Shown here piece after piece: positions 56,013 through 64,000 of a DNA stretch of 64,000 nucleotides (position 1 is the stretch's first letter; each line of letters opens with the position of its first letter). Below the pieces are notes generated by a model. It was given only the letters and a program-made list of their open reading frames with translations. It searched no databases and had not been told where the DNA came from. Location of the stretch: positions 620,001 through 684,000 of the forward strand of contig NZ_BAABBN010000004.1 of the NCBI RefSeq assembly GCF_039537985.1, read 5' to 3'. Position numbers and translations under genes: made by a program. The stretch is from Litoribacillus peritrichatus. Its GTDB lineage: Bacteria > Pseudomonadota > Gammaproteobacteria > Pseudomonadales > Litoribrevibacteraceae.

Positions 56013-56173
56013 AAGAGATGGTAAGTACTTGCTCCAAAATAGGGGTGCATCGGCTTCGTTATTTATGTTCTCCTAAATGGTGAAGTTTCTTTTTTATTGA
56101 AGTTAATATTTTGATATGAAGAGCTTTTTACATAGCACTGAAGAGTGAGAAAGACCTTAAGGCGCTACAAATC

Positions 56174-56647
56174 ATGAGATATTCCATTTTACTATTCATC
56201 CTTATATCAAATCTTGCTCATGCGGGAGTCGATCTGGTGAAAGTCGATAAATCCGAAAGTAAGATGTTTTTGCTTGATGGGGAGTTTGTCGTTAAGGAGT
56301 ACCATGTCGCCTTTGGGGCAAACCCTAAAGGTCATAAGAAGCAAGAAGGTGACGAGAAAACGCCGGAAGGTACTTATACTCTCGATTACAAAAAAGAAGA
56401 TTCATCTTTTTATCGAGCAATGCATATTAATTACCCAAATGAAATTGATAAAGCTAATGCGAAAAAGCTAGGTGTATCGCCTGGTGGTTTTATAATGATT
56501 CATGGCCAACGTAATAACTTAGGGTGGCTTTCTGTAATTACGCAAAGATTCAATTGGACGAATGGATGTATAGCGTTAACTAATCGTGAAATGGATGAGT
56601 TCATGAAATTGGTAAATGTTGGTACTGAAATTCAAATTTACTGGTAA
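56174..56647 (+). CDS. L,D-transpeptidase (YkuD) family protein
   Basis: 157 residues with signal peptide (MRYSILLFILISNLAHAG). The YkuD catalytic motif appears as IMIHGQRNN ... WTNGCIALTNREMDEF (His and catalytic Cys). KTPEGTYTLDYKKE is also typical. It acts in the periplasm on peptidoglycan or its cross-links. It stands alone downstream of hsdR. Confidence 0.92.
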   Translation: MRYSILLFILISNLAHAGVDLVKVDKSESKMFLLDGEFVVKEYHVAFGANPKGHKKQEGDEKTPEGTYTLDYKKEDSSFYRAMHINYPNEIDKANAKKLGVSPGGFIMIHGQRNNLGWLSVITQRFNWTNGCIALTNREMDEFMKLVNVGTEIQIYW

Positions 56648-56749
56648 GTAAACTCTTATACACGCAGAAGTTCATAGATTAAGCTGTTGTGTATAGGTAA
56701 TTTCAACGGTGTTGGATCTGAGAGCTTAAAACAAAAAGGTTAATATGGT

Positions 56750-56953
56750 TTGAATATTCTTTTATTACTTGGGATCGGCTTGCTCTTATTGACCTTCTGG
56801 GAATATACAAGAGAGGAGACAGATACGATACTTATATTAGAATGGTGGGCATGGTTTGATGTGAGTCGAGCTTCATTTCCATTACTTTACTGGACAATCC
56901 TTGTTACTCAGGCTCTCGCTAGTGTTGTTATGATGGTTTATGGTCTCTCTTGA
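56750..56953 (+). CDS. Small membrane protein
   Basis: 67 residues with two helices (NILLLLGIGLLLLTFW; LLYWTILVTQALASVVMMVYG). The only in-frame start is TTG 56750, behind AAAAAGG. No family recognised. Confidence 0.45.
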   Translation: MNILLLLGIGLLLLTFWEYTREETDTILILEWWAWFDVSRASFPLLYWTILVTQALASVVMMVYGLS

Positions 56954-57049
56954 GTGTAATGGACATCATCGCCAATAGGCTGCGTAAAACTGTAAATGAT
57001 TAACTATTTTATGCCAGAAAATAGAGTTCTAAGTGTTGGAAATTTTTAG

Positions 57050-57490
57050 ATGGTTGAATTTAAGTTTCAGTGGTATAGCTTTCTATGCTTATTGATCTTT
57101 GCTATTGGTTTTTTGTTTTTACCTTTCAATAAAAAACTCAAAGAACATAAAAGATTTAGTTTGGTTTATTTTACTGCTTTATTTTTGATCGTTTTTTCGT
57201 ATGTGATGTGGGAGAGCTTTGATCGGTACAAAAGAATAAGCAGTTTGGTACAGAACTCGATAAAGCTAGATTCAGGGGTACTTCAATCTTTTTCGGAATA
57301 CAATACTGGGTATTCTTTTATACTTAATGATGCATATTATAAAGTTTCGAAGCATGATGAATACTCTGTGCCAGAAGAAAAGATCGATACTTTAAGAAAA
57401 GGGGATTCGATTAGAATCAAGTATATTGAAATTATAAAAGGTTCTTATTCTCCTGAAAAAGTTATATTAGAAGTAGATTTACTACTATAG
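57050..57490 (+). CDS. Hypothetical membrane protein
   Basis: 146 residues with two N-terminal helices (YSFLCLLIFAIGFLFLPF; FSLVYFTALFLIVFSYVMW) and a soluble beta-rich C-terminal half (about 65-146). Family not recognised. It is AT-rich compared with its neighbours, like the orphans on either side, which may mark acquired DNA. Confidence 0.55.
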   Translation: MVEFKFQWYSFLCLLIFAIGFLFLPFNKKLKEHKRFSLVYFTALFLIVFSYVMWESFDRYKRISSLVQNSIKLDSGVLQSFSEYNTGYSFILNDAYYKVSKHDEYSVPEEKIDTLRKGDSIRIKYIEIIKGSYSPEKVILEVDLLL

Positions 57491-57595
57491 CCTAGGCTTA
57501 TAAAAGGTCGCTGATGGGACTGCTAATCATTATATGTACTGGGAAGATTTTAAATGGCATTTTTCGCCAGGTAAATCCTGAACTCAGGCTTTAAT

Positions 57596-58036
57596 ATGGA
57601 AATTGATCAAATAATACAAAAATTTGAAAGCCGAGATAAACATCAAATTCTTGATGCGGTTTGGTTGCTACTGGACTGTACTGATCGAGACTTTATGTTT
57701 GAATTACTTCCTCATCTTCCGCAATTTCATAAAAAAGTAAAGGCAGTTGACTTAGGCGGTGTGTTTTACCAAAACTCAAAACATTTCGATTTGGCGATGG
57801 CGTATGTTAAACATGTTTGTGATGGGGGGTGTCATTGCTTCATCTATAAAAGTACTTCATTATTTAACCCTATCCCCCAAGAGAAGAAAGGGCATTTAAC
57901 GATACTGAGTACTTCAGATAATATTGAATTGTATCAGGTGAATTTTGAAGTTGAATGTTCATATTGCAATAAAAGATTTGGTGTAACAGAAGTACACGGG
58001 GGGCATGTGCCTTGGTATCAGTGGTGTGCTGCTTAA
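57596..58036 (+). CDS. Hypothetical Cys/His-rich protein
   Basis: 146 residues. A helical N-terminus (QIIQKFESRDKHQILDAVWL) is followed by CDGGCHCF and near the C-terminus CSYCNKRFGV and HGGHVPWYQWC, a set of Cys/His that could bind zinc. Family not recognised. Confidence 0.55.
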   Translation: MEIDQIIQKFESRDKHQILDAVWLLLDCTDRDFMFELLPHLPQFHKKVKAVDLGGVFYQNSKHFDLAMAYVKHVCDGGCHCFIYKSTSLFNPIPQEKKGHLTILSTSDNIELYQVNFEVECSYCNKRFGVTEVHGGHVPWYQWCAA

Positions 58037-58349
58037 TAGTTGTTATTTGCGAGTGAATATCTGTGAGCCGCCAGCCAATCCCTGGCCAGCCAACTTAGAA
58101 CAATCTCCATTCGGCTTTAGATCGTAGGATTTTTTAATCATCTCTTGCGATAAGTTGATCAAAGTGATTTCTATCTTTTCATCGATGTGATCGAAAAAAT
58201 AGGGAGGTCATATCAGTTTTTTTATTTATGGCCTTCAGAATGGTTAGAACCTTGCTTTATTGAAGCTAAATTCTTGGTGAAAATAGGTTTTTCAAACGGA
58301 CAATTATTTCGATAGAAATAACTGTCCGTTTGAACACGCTATGTAATAT
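58037..58349. other. Intergenic region carrying REP-like repeat copy 1
   Basis: Only a 32-codon minus-strand frame (58043-58141) is seen, encoding ...NGDCSKLAGQGLAGGSQ...; it coincides with the repeat and is not clearly a gene. An inverted repeat (CGGACA.TATTT...TGTCCG, about 58298-58333) is a possible terminator for the minus-strand gene that follows. Confidence 0.5.
58063..58122 (+). repeat. REP-like repeat, copy 1
   Basis: Starts GTGAGCCGCCAGCCAATCCC and ends TTTAGAT. The core CGCCAGCCAATCCCTGGC is identical in copy 2 (59964-60022), and CCAG...CTGG can form a small stem. Confidence 0.75.
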
Positions 58350-58718
58350 TTATGAATACTTTCGTATTAAAACAATGAGAACAGAAGTGCTAAAAAAGAG
58401 TACAAAATTGGCCATGAAAAAAAAGAACGAGAGAATAAATATTCGTTGAGCATTTTTGGGAACATTCTCTCTCTTTTCCTGCATATTCATTCGGCCTGCA
58501 TGCCATTTACTAAGAAATACCGTCGCATAATGAAGGCTTCCTTGCCCCGCAAGATAAATATTCAGTGAATAAAGCCGACGTCCACCTTCAAGTATGTCTT
58601 CAATCAATGGTAACCATTTTGATTTTAGATAAAAAACAATTCCTACCCAGGAGAATATTCCCAAACACGCTAATATCCAGGTAAAGGTAGTGATATAAAC
58701 GACGATTTCATTATTCAT
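58350..58718 (-). CDS. Small membrane protein, possible immunity protein
   Basis: 122 residues with two membrane helices at the ends (IVVYITTFTWILACLGIFSW and FFFFMANFVLFFSTSVLIVL) and a soluble loop between. It starts 18 bp after the stop of the glycine-zipper protein gene. The pairing of an inner-membrane protein with a putative pore-forming protein fits effector/immunity organisation, but no family is recognised. Confidence 0.55.
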   Translation of the reverse strand: MNNEIVVYITTFTWILACLGIFSWVGIVFYLKSKWLPLIEDILEGGRRLYSLNIYLAGQGSLHYATVFLSKWHAGRMNMQEKRENVPKNAQRIFILSFFFFMANFVLFFSTSVLIVLIRKYS

Positions 58719-58736
58719 TTAACTGTATTACTCTTG

Positions 58737-59762
58737 TTAAAATGTCGACTTAACTTCATAAAGCACTTCACCTACTTCATTTCCGGCCATTCCGCCAAGG
58801 GTTCCTCCTGCGTAGCCACCTGCAGCTCCAGCAACTAAAGCACACCAAAATGCGCTAGTTCCAGCAGAAGGTACACCAAATGCTAAAGAACAGACAGCCC
58901 ATGAGGTAACTGCACCGCCGCCGATACCTCCTCCGATGCTACCAAATGCCTTGCCTGTTTCTGTGTATTTTGACTTTGAACAAGTTGAGTCATTTCCTAC
59001 TGTACAGGCCTTTTGTATATTAGCTAATCCACTTGTAAAAGTGAGTGCTATACCTAAGTGTCCGACTCGTTTTAAATTACGAGCCATTTTGGCGACGGTC
59101 TCATAGTTGGCTGTGAAGTTTGGAATGGATTGAGCTGGGCCGCCTTGTTTATTCCATTGATGCACTATGCTTTTGGTGCTTAATCCTAAATTATTTCGAA
59201 TATCACCCGGTAATAGGTTTCCACCGAGTTTGGGTTGAGCAAAGCGTAATAGTGCATTATTTAAACTGATAAAGTGCATTTTTCTAGCTTGAAAAAAAGC
59301 TTGGTTGTTTAAGTTTCCGTGGGTGTTATAACTTGTAACATAAGATCTTTCAATGTTCTTGAGAATAGCTTTAACCTGTTTTACATGTGATTGCCAAGAG
59401 GTGTTACTTACACCAAGAAGAAGCCCGCTATAGCTTGCTGCGTTGTTAAGGAAATCATATCGTTTAGCTAAGATTTCTCTTTCTGATGCGGCTAGTTGCA
59501 TTAACGTTCGATCAACTTTCTCTGCGACCTGTAAGAACTTTTGTTCTTCAATAGAACACTCCCCTGTATTAGCAGGTGAAATCAATACTATTTGTCCTGG
59601 CTGGACTAGCCCGTTTTTAATGTGTTGGTTGACTTGTTTAAAGTGAGAGTAAACGATGGGGCTTGGGTTGTTGTATAAGATCATAATCAATTGATCTACT
59701 GGCATTACTTTTTCCACAATGTGGATAGCATAATTACTAGGCATGCTTGCGGATGTATTCAT
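58737..59762 (-). CDS. Putative effector/toxin with LysM-like N-terminus and glycine-zipper membrane C-terminus
   Basis: 341 residues, start supported by AAGGAAAA. No signal peptide. The N-terminal part ends a short lead-in with GQIVLISPANTGECS, recalling LysM-type effectors. A helical middle follows (about 75-250), and the last 70 residues hold Gly-rich hydrophobic stretches (GSIGGGIGGGAVTSWAVCSL; GAAGGYAGGTLGGMAGNEVG), typical of glycine-zipper membrane insertion. With the adjacent membrane protein it could be a contact-dependent or T6SS-type toxin. No secretion genes are in the window. Confidence 0.5.
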   Translation of the reverse strand: MNTSASMPSNYAIHIVEKVMPVDQLIMILYNNPSPIVYSHFKQVNQHIKNGLVQPGQIVLISPANTGECSIEEQKFLQVAEKVDRTLMQLAASEREILAKRYDFLNNAASYSGLLLGVSNTSWQSHVKQVKAILKNIERSYVTSYNTHGNLNNQAFFQARKMHFISLNNALLRFAQPKLGGNLLPGDIRNNLGLSTKSIVHQWNKQGGPAQSIPNFTANYETVAKMARNLKRVGHLGIALTFTSGLANIQKACTVGNDSTCSKSKYTETGKAFGSIGGGIGGGAVTSWAVCSLAFGVPSAGTSAFWCALVAGAAGGYAGGTLGGMAGNEVGEVLYEVKSTF

Positions 59763-60504
59763 TTTTCCTTCCTTAGAAATATGGTTACAAAAAGATGATA
59801 TTAAATTATAAGTTGTGTTTTGAAATTGGTGAGGGGAAGCAATTCCATAGTTAATAGATATTTAGGTAGATTTATACTCGGGAATTATAAGTGAATTAAC
59901 AGCGCAGTTATGTGAAATGTATCAAGGGGACTGAAGCCAATCTTTTTTCTATTATCAATTACAGTGAGTCGCCAGCCAATCCCTGGCTGGTCAACTCACA
60001 GTAATTCTTTTCAGTTTTAGATGTAATAAAGCACCAAGTAAACAGCCAGTAACACTGCAACCCAAACCACCATGGTCTCTGTTGGCCACAGTCTTGCGAA
60101 GTAACCTTTTGGTTGTCCTTCTTCGGCATCGGTATATTGAAAGTAAACAGCATAGTTATGCTGACGATGATTGGCTGGAACCTGACACGAATGAGGGCGC
60201 TGCAGGGGTAATCCGCCTTGATGGCGATGGCGAGGAAGTTTTGTCTCCAGGCGCCATCGGAGAGAAAAATGCTCTTTAATCGTCGATTTAGGCCGAAAAC
60301 TCCAATTTCAAATGATCATTGAATTCATAACTCAGAAAAATCAACAGCCTGCTAGATGAACGGTGTTTGAAGGGCGTTTGTCATCTTCGGGCAGCATCAG
60401 AGATCTCTTTTGAAAATAATGTAAAAAAGACGTCGACCCCGCTTTTGTGGGACTGATTTCATCACAACTTTGAATTTGGGGACTGACGTCAAGAACAAGT
60501 GTAT
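59763..60504. other. Gene-poor region with REP-like repeat copy 2 and possible gene remnants
   Basis: No convincing intact gene. The minus strand near 60027-60150 encodes GQPKGYFARLWPTETMVVWV and AVLLAVYLVLYYI plus a stop, with a plausible membrane helix but no clear start; it may be the tail of a lost membrane protein. The frames on the plus strand here lack support. Confidence 0.45.
59964..60022 (+). repeat. REP-like repeat, copy 2
   Basis: Starts GTGAGTCGCCAGCCAATCCC, continues CTGGCTGGTC and ends TTTTAGAT. CCAGCC-AATCCCT-GGCTGG forms a clean hairpin. Same orientation as copy 1; the two bracket the putative toxin/immunity pair. Confidence 0.75.
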
Positions 60505-61134
60505 CTATGCAACCAGTCCTGCCTTGCTTGACTTCATGGGGATGAAGTTTGGTAAGGACTCGATTCGATTTAACCATTCCACGACATGTGGGTAGGGTTC
60601 AAGAGAAACACTGCCTTCCGGTGCGTGAGCAATATAGGTATAGAGGGAAATATCGGCAATAGTGGCATTGTTACCCACTGCATAGGCCGAATTGGCGAAG
60701 TGCTTATTTAGCTTTTCTAGTAAGGCCTGAGCCTTGGAGATCGCTTGTTCATGGTCAATATTGCGACCAAACACAGTGACCAGACGTGCGGCTGCCGGAC
60801 CATGCGCCACTTCATTTTGGGCGATGGAAAGAAATCGTTGTATCTCCGCTCTGGTCGCAGGTTCCTTCGGATACCATTCTTCCTTTGTGTCAAACTTCTC
60901 GGCTAAATAAATCAAGATGGCATTCGAGTCTGAAATGACTGTGTCACCGTTTTGAAGTACTGGAACCTGTCCTAATAAGTTGAGTTTTAAGAAGTCTTCA
61001 TTTTTTTGTTCGCCATTAAGCAAATCGACATTGATAATCTCAGCGTCAATATTCAGGAACGAAAGAAATAACTGCGCTCGATGGCTATGACCTGATAATG
61101 GGAAGCTGTAAAGTTTCAGTGTATGGCTGTTCAT
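60505..61134 (-). CDS. Glutathione S-transferase family protein
   Basis: 209 residues from ATG 61134, which is spaced better from AAAGG than the ATG at 61143. N-domain: LYSFPLSGHSHRAQLFLSFL and LGQVPVLQNGDTVISDSNAI (cis-Pro and Ser-Asn/Asp of the glutathione site). C-domain: YAVGNNATIADISLYTYIAH. It heads a run of minus-strand genes with a tautomerase and an SDR, likely for detoxification or small aromatic/aldehyde metabolism. Confidence 0.93.
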   Translation of the reverse strand: MNSHTLKLYSFPLSGHSHRAQLFLSFLNIDAEIINVDLLNGEQKNEDFLKLNLLGQVPVLQNGDTVISDSNAILIYLAEKFDTKEEWYPKEPATRAEIQRFLSIAQNEVAHGPAAARLVTVFGRNIDHEQAISKAQALLEKLNKHFANSAYAVGNNATIADISLYTYIAHAPEGSVSLEPYPHVVEWLNRIESLPNFIPMKSSKAGLVA

Positions 61135-61188
61135 GTCTATCATCCTTTATTTAATCTTGTGTACTTAATTCAGTTAATGGAGTGTTGC

Positions 61189-61410
61189 TTAATTTTCTTT
61201 TTCGATTTCATTCGCTTGAGCAAACCGTTCGGTAACGGGGCGACCTGCGATCCCCCAGTTTTGTGTCGCCACTTCCTCGATAATGACCCAGTTTGATTCA
61301 GGATCTTTATTAAGGACTTCTTGCAACATCTCGTTGGTTCGTTGCATTAGCGCGTTTTTCTGCACTTGCGTAACCGGCTTACCGGTCAATTTAATGGTGA
61401 CAACGGGCAT
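61189..61410 (-). CDS. 4-oxalocrotonate tautomerase-family protein
   Basis: 73 residues beginning Met-Pro, with the catalytic Pro at position 2 exposed after Met removal: MPVVTIKLTGKPVTQVQKNA. The family fold continues with VIIEEVATQNWGIAGRPVTE. AGGAG lies ten bases before ATG. The substrate is unknown. Confidence 0.9.
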   Translation of the reverse strand: MPVVTIKLTGKPVTQVQKNALMQRTNEMLQEVLNKDPESNWVIIEEVATQNWGIAGRPVTERFAQANEIEKEN

Positions 61411-61591
61411 TTAGATGGTCTCCTGTTTGGCCATTTGACTCTCCAGACTGTACGAATACCGCTAGGTTTTTGACGTTTTCACGTGGCTTGTCTGTATCGT
61501 CTCATTTATGACTTGATTTGTTATGAACCGTTATTTTCAAAGTCGTCCGTTAATCGTGACGACTTTGTTCGATGGCAGCGATGAATACGTG

Positions 61592-62329
61592 CTAATTACT
61601 GCGGCCAGCAACATAACCACCGTCAACATTGACGACCGTTCCTGTTTGGAAGCTGGCGTCTGCTAAATAAAGGGTGGCGCGTGTCGTGTCAGCAACTTCC
61701 CCGACACGATTAAGTAGGCTCATTCCCGCGTGACTATCCACGTTGTCGCCTTGCAGGGGCGTTCGGATAATTCCCGGAGCAAGAGTATTGACGCGAATCT
61801 GATAGGGTGCCAATTCCGAGGCCAACGCAGTAGTTAACGCGTGCACGCCCCCTTTGCTCGCCAATGCGGCAGAGGCTCGGAAGGGCGTGAAGCTTGACTC
61901 CACTAGCACCGTACCGACATTGATGATGGAACCTTCATTTTGTTTGATCATTTGGCGTACCGCCGCTTGGGTGGTCAAGTATGTTCCTTTCAGGTTGACG
62001 TTAAAGAAATGTTCCAAGTCATCGACGGTACTTTCAATAAAGGGTTTTGGGTAAAATTGACCTGCATTGTTCACTAACACGTCAACTCGGCCAAAGTGTT
62101 CAAGTGCCATCTCTACCATTTTCTCACCAGTGCTGGAGTCCGAAATATCTCCCGCTACTGCAATGACGTTTTCACCACCGTTCAAAGATTCTTTGGCATG
62201 TTGTAATTTGATGTCATCACGGCCATTGATCACGACGTTATCGCCTCGTGCGATGAACGCTTTTGCCATATCAATGCCCATTCCACCGTAAGCCCCTGTG
62301 ATAAGAACGGTTTTTTGTTGTTGTAACAT
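61592..62329 (-). CDS. Short-chain dehydrogenase/reductase
   Basis: 245 residues from ATG 62329, preceded by GGAGGT; ATG 62344 is upstream of that site. Rossmann motif TGAYGGMGIDMAKAF, NNAGQ, and the LNAAG-like region are present. The usual YxxxK dyad is not intact: the segment corresponds to SFTPFRASAALASKGGVHAL, where the Tyr position is not Tyr but the Lys is kept. This could mean an altered catalytic mechanism or loss of activity. Possible divergent control by the AraC gene. Confidence 0.88.
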   Translation of the reverse strand: MLQQQKTVLITGAYGGMGIDMAKAFIARGDNVVINGRDDIKLQHAKESLNGGENVIAVAGDISDSSTGEKMVEMALEHFGRVDVLVNNAGQFYPKPFIESTVDDLEHFFNVNLKGTYLTTQAAVRQMIKQNEGSIINVGTVLVESSFTPFRASAALASKGGVHALTTALASELAPYQIRVNTLAPGIIRTPLQGDNVDSHAGMSLLNRVGEVADTTRATLYLADASFQTGTVVNVDGGYVAGRSN

Positions 62330-62603
62330 ATCTGTAACCTCCATGATTTTTTTCTAAGTTATTGCAGGCCCGCTGAACGTGTTATGGCTCATGTCCTGCC
62401 AACGGTAAGAAAGATTAATGACTTCAATGAATAAATAATAATATTCATTAATGATCAACATGATAAATATGGTTTATCGTGTTGGTTTGCCAGTAGCGTT
62501 CTTGCCTTACTCAATACAAACTGGCTTTGGTAATACGATAGTGGTTTAAGGAAGGCGTATGGGCTAGAATCGTCCGAAATTTGACGCTAATCGTTTTAAG
62601 TTT

Positions 62604-63437
62604 ATGGATAAACTTTCGGCAGTACTTAATCAGTTTTCGATAACGACAGGGGTTTTCTACTCTGGGAAGCTTTGTGGGACTTCCAGCTTTGACTCGACAA
62701 AAGAACAAGAAGGGCACTTGCACTTCCTGGAAAGTGGGAGCATGCGAGTAACGACACCCAGCGGGAAATTGTTAAACATTACGGAGCCTTCCGTTCTTTT
62801 CTATCCCAAACCTTCGGTTCATGAGTTACGCGCTGAACAAGGCGATGACGCCAACGTCGTCTGCGCCACAATTCGTTATGGCACGGGATCAAACAATCCC
62901 CTGGCAAACGCTTTACCGCCATTTGTCGCGATAACATTATCTGATGATGTTGCTCTTAAAAATACCGCACAATGGTTATTTGAAGAGGCGTTACAGAAGC
63001 GACAAGGCCGAGAGGCCATCATGAATCGATTAACAGAGATCTTTCTAATCACCTTATTACGTCATGCGATGGATTCTGATCTGGTCGATCAAGGGTTGTT
63101 AACCGGCTTGGCGCACCCTCAGTTAGCTAAGGTAATTACAGCTTTGCATGCCAGACCTTCGGAGAATTGGACATTGCAGGAAATGGCGAGTTTGGCGACC
63201 ATGTCGCGATCTAAATTTATTGAAACCTTTAAAGAGAAAGTGGGGTACTCGCCGGGTGATTATTTGCTTGAATGGCGCGTTGGGGTGGCGCAAACACTAT
63301 TAAAAAAAGGGAAACCCGTTGGCTGGGTTGCCAATGAAGTCGGGTATGAAAATGCCTCGGCTTTAGCTCGTGTGTTTCGTAAGAAGACCGGACAATCCCC
63401 AAGAGAGTGGCTGACCTTGAATCAAGTGGCGGAGTAG
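62604..63437 (+). CDS. AraC-family transcriptional regulator
   Basis: 277 residues: N-terminal cupin domain of the AraC_6 type (SGKLCGTSSFDSTKEQEGHL; VLFYPKPSVHEL) and a C-terminal double HTH (WTLQEMASLATMSRSKFIET; KKGKPVGWVANEVGYENASA; VFRKKTGQSPREWL). It diverges from the SDR gene, so it likely regulates the SDR/tautomerase/GST run. The 3' end overlaps the LysR gene by 16 bp. Confidence 0.93.
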   Translation: MDKLSAVLNQFSITTGVFYSGKLCGTSSFDSTKEQEGHLHFLESGSMRVTTPSGKLLNITEPSVLFYPKPSVHELRAEQGDDANVVCATIRYGTGSNNPLANALPPFVAITLSDDVALKNTAQWLFEEALQKRQGREAIMNRLTEIFLITLLRHAMDSDLVDQGLLTGLAHPQLAKVITALHARPSENWTLQEMASLATMSRSKFIETFKEKVGYSPGDYLLEWRVGVAQTLLKKGKPVGWVANEVGYENASALARVFRKKTGQSPREWLTLNQVAE

Positions 63438-64000
63438 GTTTCGCTTAGCCGATCCCAAATAGCGGCAGCCACCTTTCCAACAGGTTTGTCAGTACGACGA
63501 ATGAGATACTGTTGAGAATGACGAACATCGAATTCATCCACATAAACTTGAACGAGTTCGCCAGCATCGAGTTCGTTTTCTATAGTATGTTTCGGCATAC
63601 CGCCCCAGCCCATACCCGCCATAATAATATCCTTTTTAGCCGCAAAATCGGTAACATACCAACGTCTGTTTTGTGGCATCAAATCGAGGGACTGCTTGTT
63701 TCGAGATTGACTGCTATCGGTGACGATTACCTGAACATGGGGCTTAACGTCATTGATTGATAGCATACCGGCTCTCTGAGCTAAAGGGTGAGTATGGTGC
63801 GCAACAGGAATAATCTTGACCCCTTTATAAGGTTTTGCTTCCATCTGATCGGGCTCAATACCCGTTTGAGTGGTAATGACCAAATCAGAGCGTTCATCAA
63901 ATAACCGCTCGATTGCGCCTCCCATTTGTTCTGTGGTCAAACGAATTTGCGTCGCAGGATATTCCTGTTCGATAAGCTTGAGCGTCTCAAGTACCGGCGG
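63422..64000 (-). CDS. LysR-family regulator, 5' part beyond the window
   Basis: Partial: the frame stays open to base 64000 (PPVLETLKLIEQEYPATQIR runs into the visible TTG-initiated stretch). Only the effector-binding domain is present, with IIMAGMGWGGMPKHTIENEL typical of LysR (CrgA/PecT-type) proteins. The N-terminal HTH lies outside the window. Confidence 0.9.
   Translation of the reverse strand, partial: PPVLETLKLIEQEYPATQIRLTTEQMGGAIERLFDERSDLVITTQTGIEPDQMEAKPYKGVKIIPVAHHTHPLAQRAGMLSINDVKPHVQVIVTDSSQSRNKQSLDLMPQNRRWYVTDFAAKKDIIMAGMGWGGMPKHTIENELDAGELVQVYVDEFDVRHSQQYLIRRTDKPVGKVAAAIWDRLSETYSAT

Noticed and set aside
60082..60279. Plus-strand frame in the gene-poor region
   Set aside because: No start signal; its sequence looks like the reverse of degraded minus-strand coding DNA.

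Overview
The window reads as chromosomal DNA of a marine-type, facultatively denitrifying gammaproteobacterium. The evidence is moderate GC, a Na+/proline symporter beside PutA, a complete heme d1 gene set with cytochrome cd1 nitrite reductase, cNOR genes, a sedentary integron with attC sites, and many small LysR/GST/SDR-type genes. I cannot name the species from sequence alone.

Layout. 1-6.4 kb: proline catabolism (3' part of putA, putP), small membrane proteins, a MarR regulator with an apparent operator, and an alpha/beta hydrolase. 6.7-14.5 kb: a uniform nirCFDLGHJEN run for heme d1 synthesis, closed by a strong terminator. 14.5-22.5 kb: a degraded chromosomal integron. It has a 3' stub of intI on the minus strand, cassettes on the plus strand separated by attC sites, and an IS91-type element (intact tyrosine recombinase, broken HUH transposase) inside the array. 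Two cassettes carry HEPN RNxxxH motifs. 22.9-29.9 kb: a LysR/SRPBCC pair, then norC-norB, a polyferredoxin and norD (no norQ here). 29.9-36.9 kb: mixed accessory genes, including an AraC fossil, an HxlR/GST divergent pair, a frameshifted csaA and an unrecognised TIM-barrel-like plus winged-helix protein.

37.1-41.2 kb: an unusual set consisting of a KAS III-like enzyme, a MauG/CCP-like diheme protein, a HAD-IB phosphatase and an AfsA-like hotdog protein. The two transcription units share a near-identical 25-bp upstream motif. This is my best candidate for an undescribed system, possibly making a butenolide or butyrolactone-like signal. 41.4-47 kb: bacteriohemerythrin, nirS, a NirT-like multiheme fusion protein and a blue copper protein. 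47.2-56 kb: a four-gene type I restriction operon carrying an extra DUF1016 nuclease. 56-60.5 kb: an L,D-transpeptidase, small orphans, and a putative effector/immunity pair bracketed by two copies of a REP-like repeat. 60.5-64 kb: GST, tautomerase, SDR, AraC and a LysR gene cut by the window end.

How the genes work together. NirE makes precorrin-2. NirD/L/G/H decarboxylate siroheme, NirJ and NirF carry it toward d1, and NirN finishes the cofactor for NirS. NirC, the copper protein and the NirT-like protein are candidate electron carriers. NorBC removes the NO produced. Dnr/Fnr-like boxes (TTGAT-N4-GTCA) precede nirC, norC and nirS, so the three separated blocks are probably one regulon.
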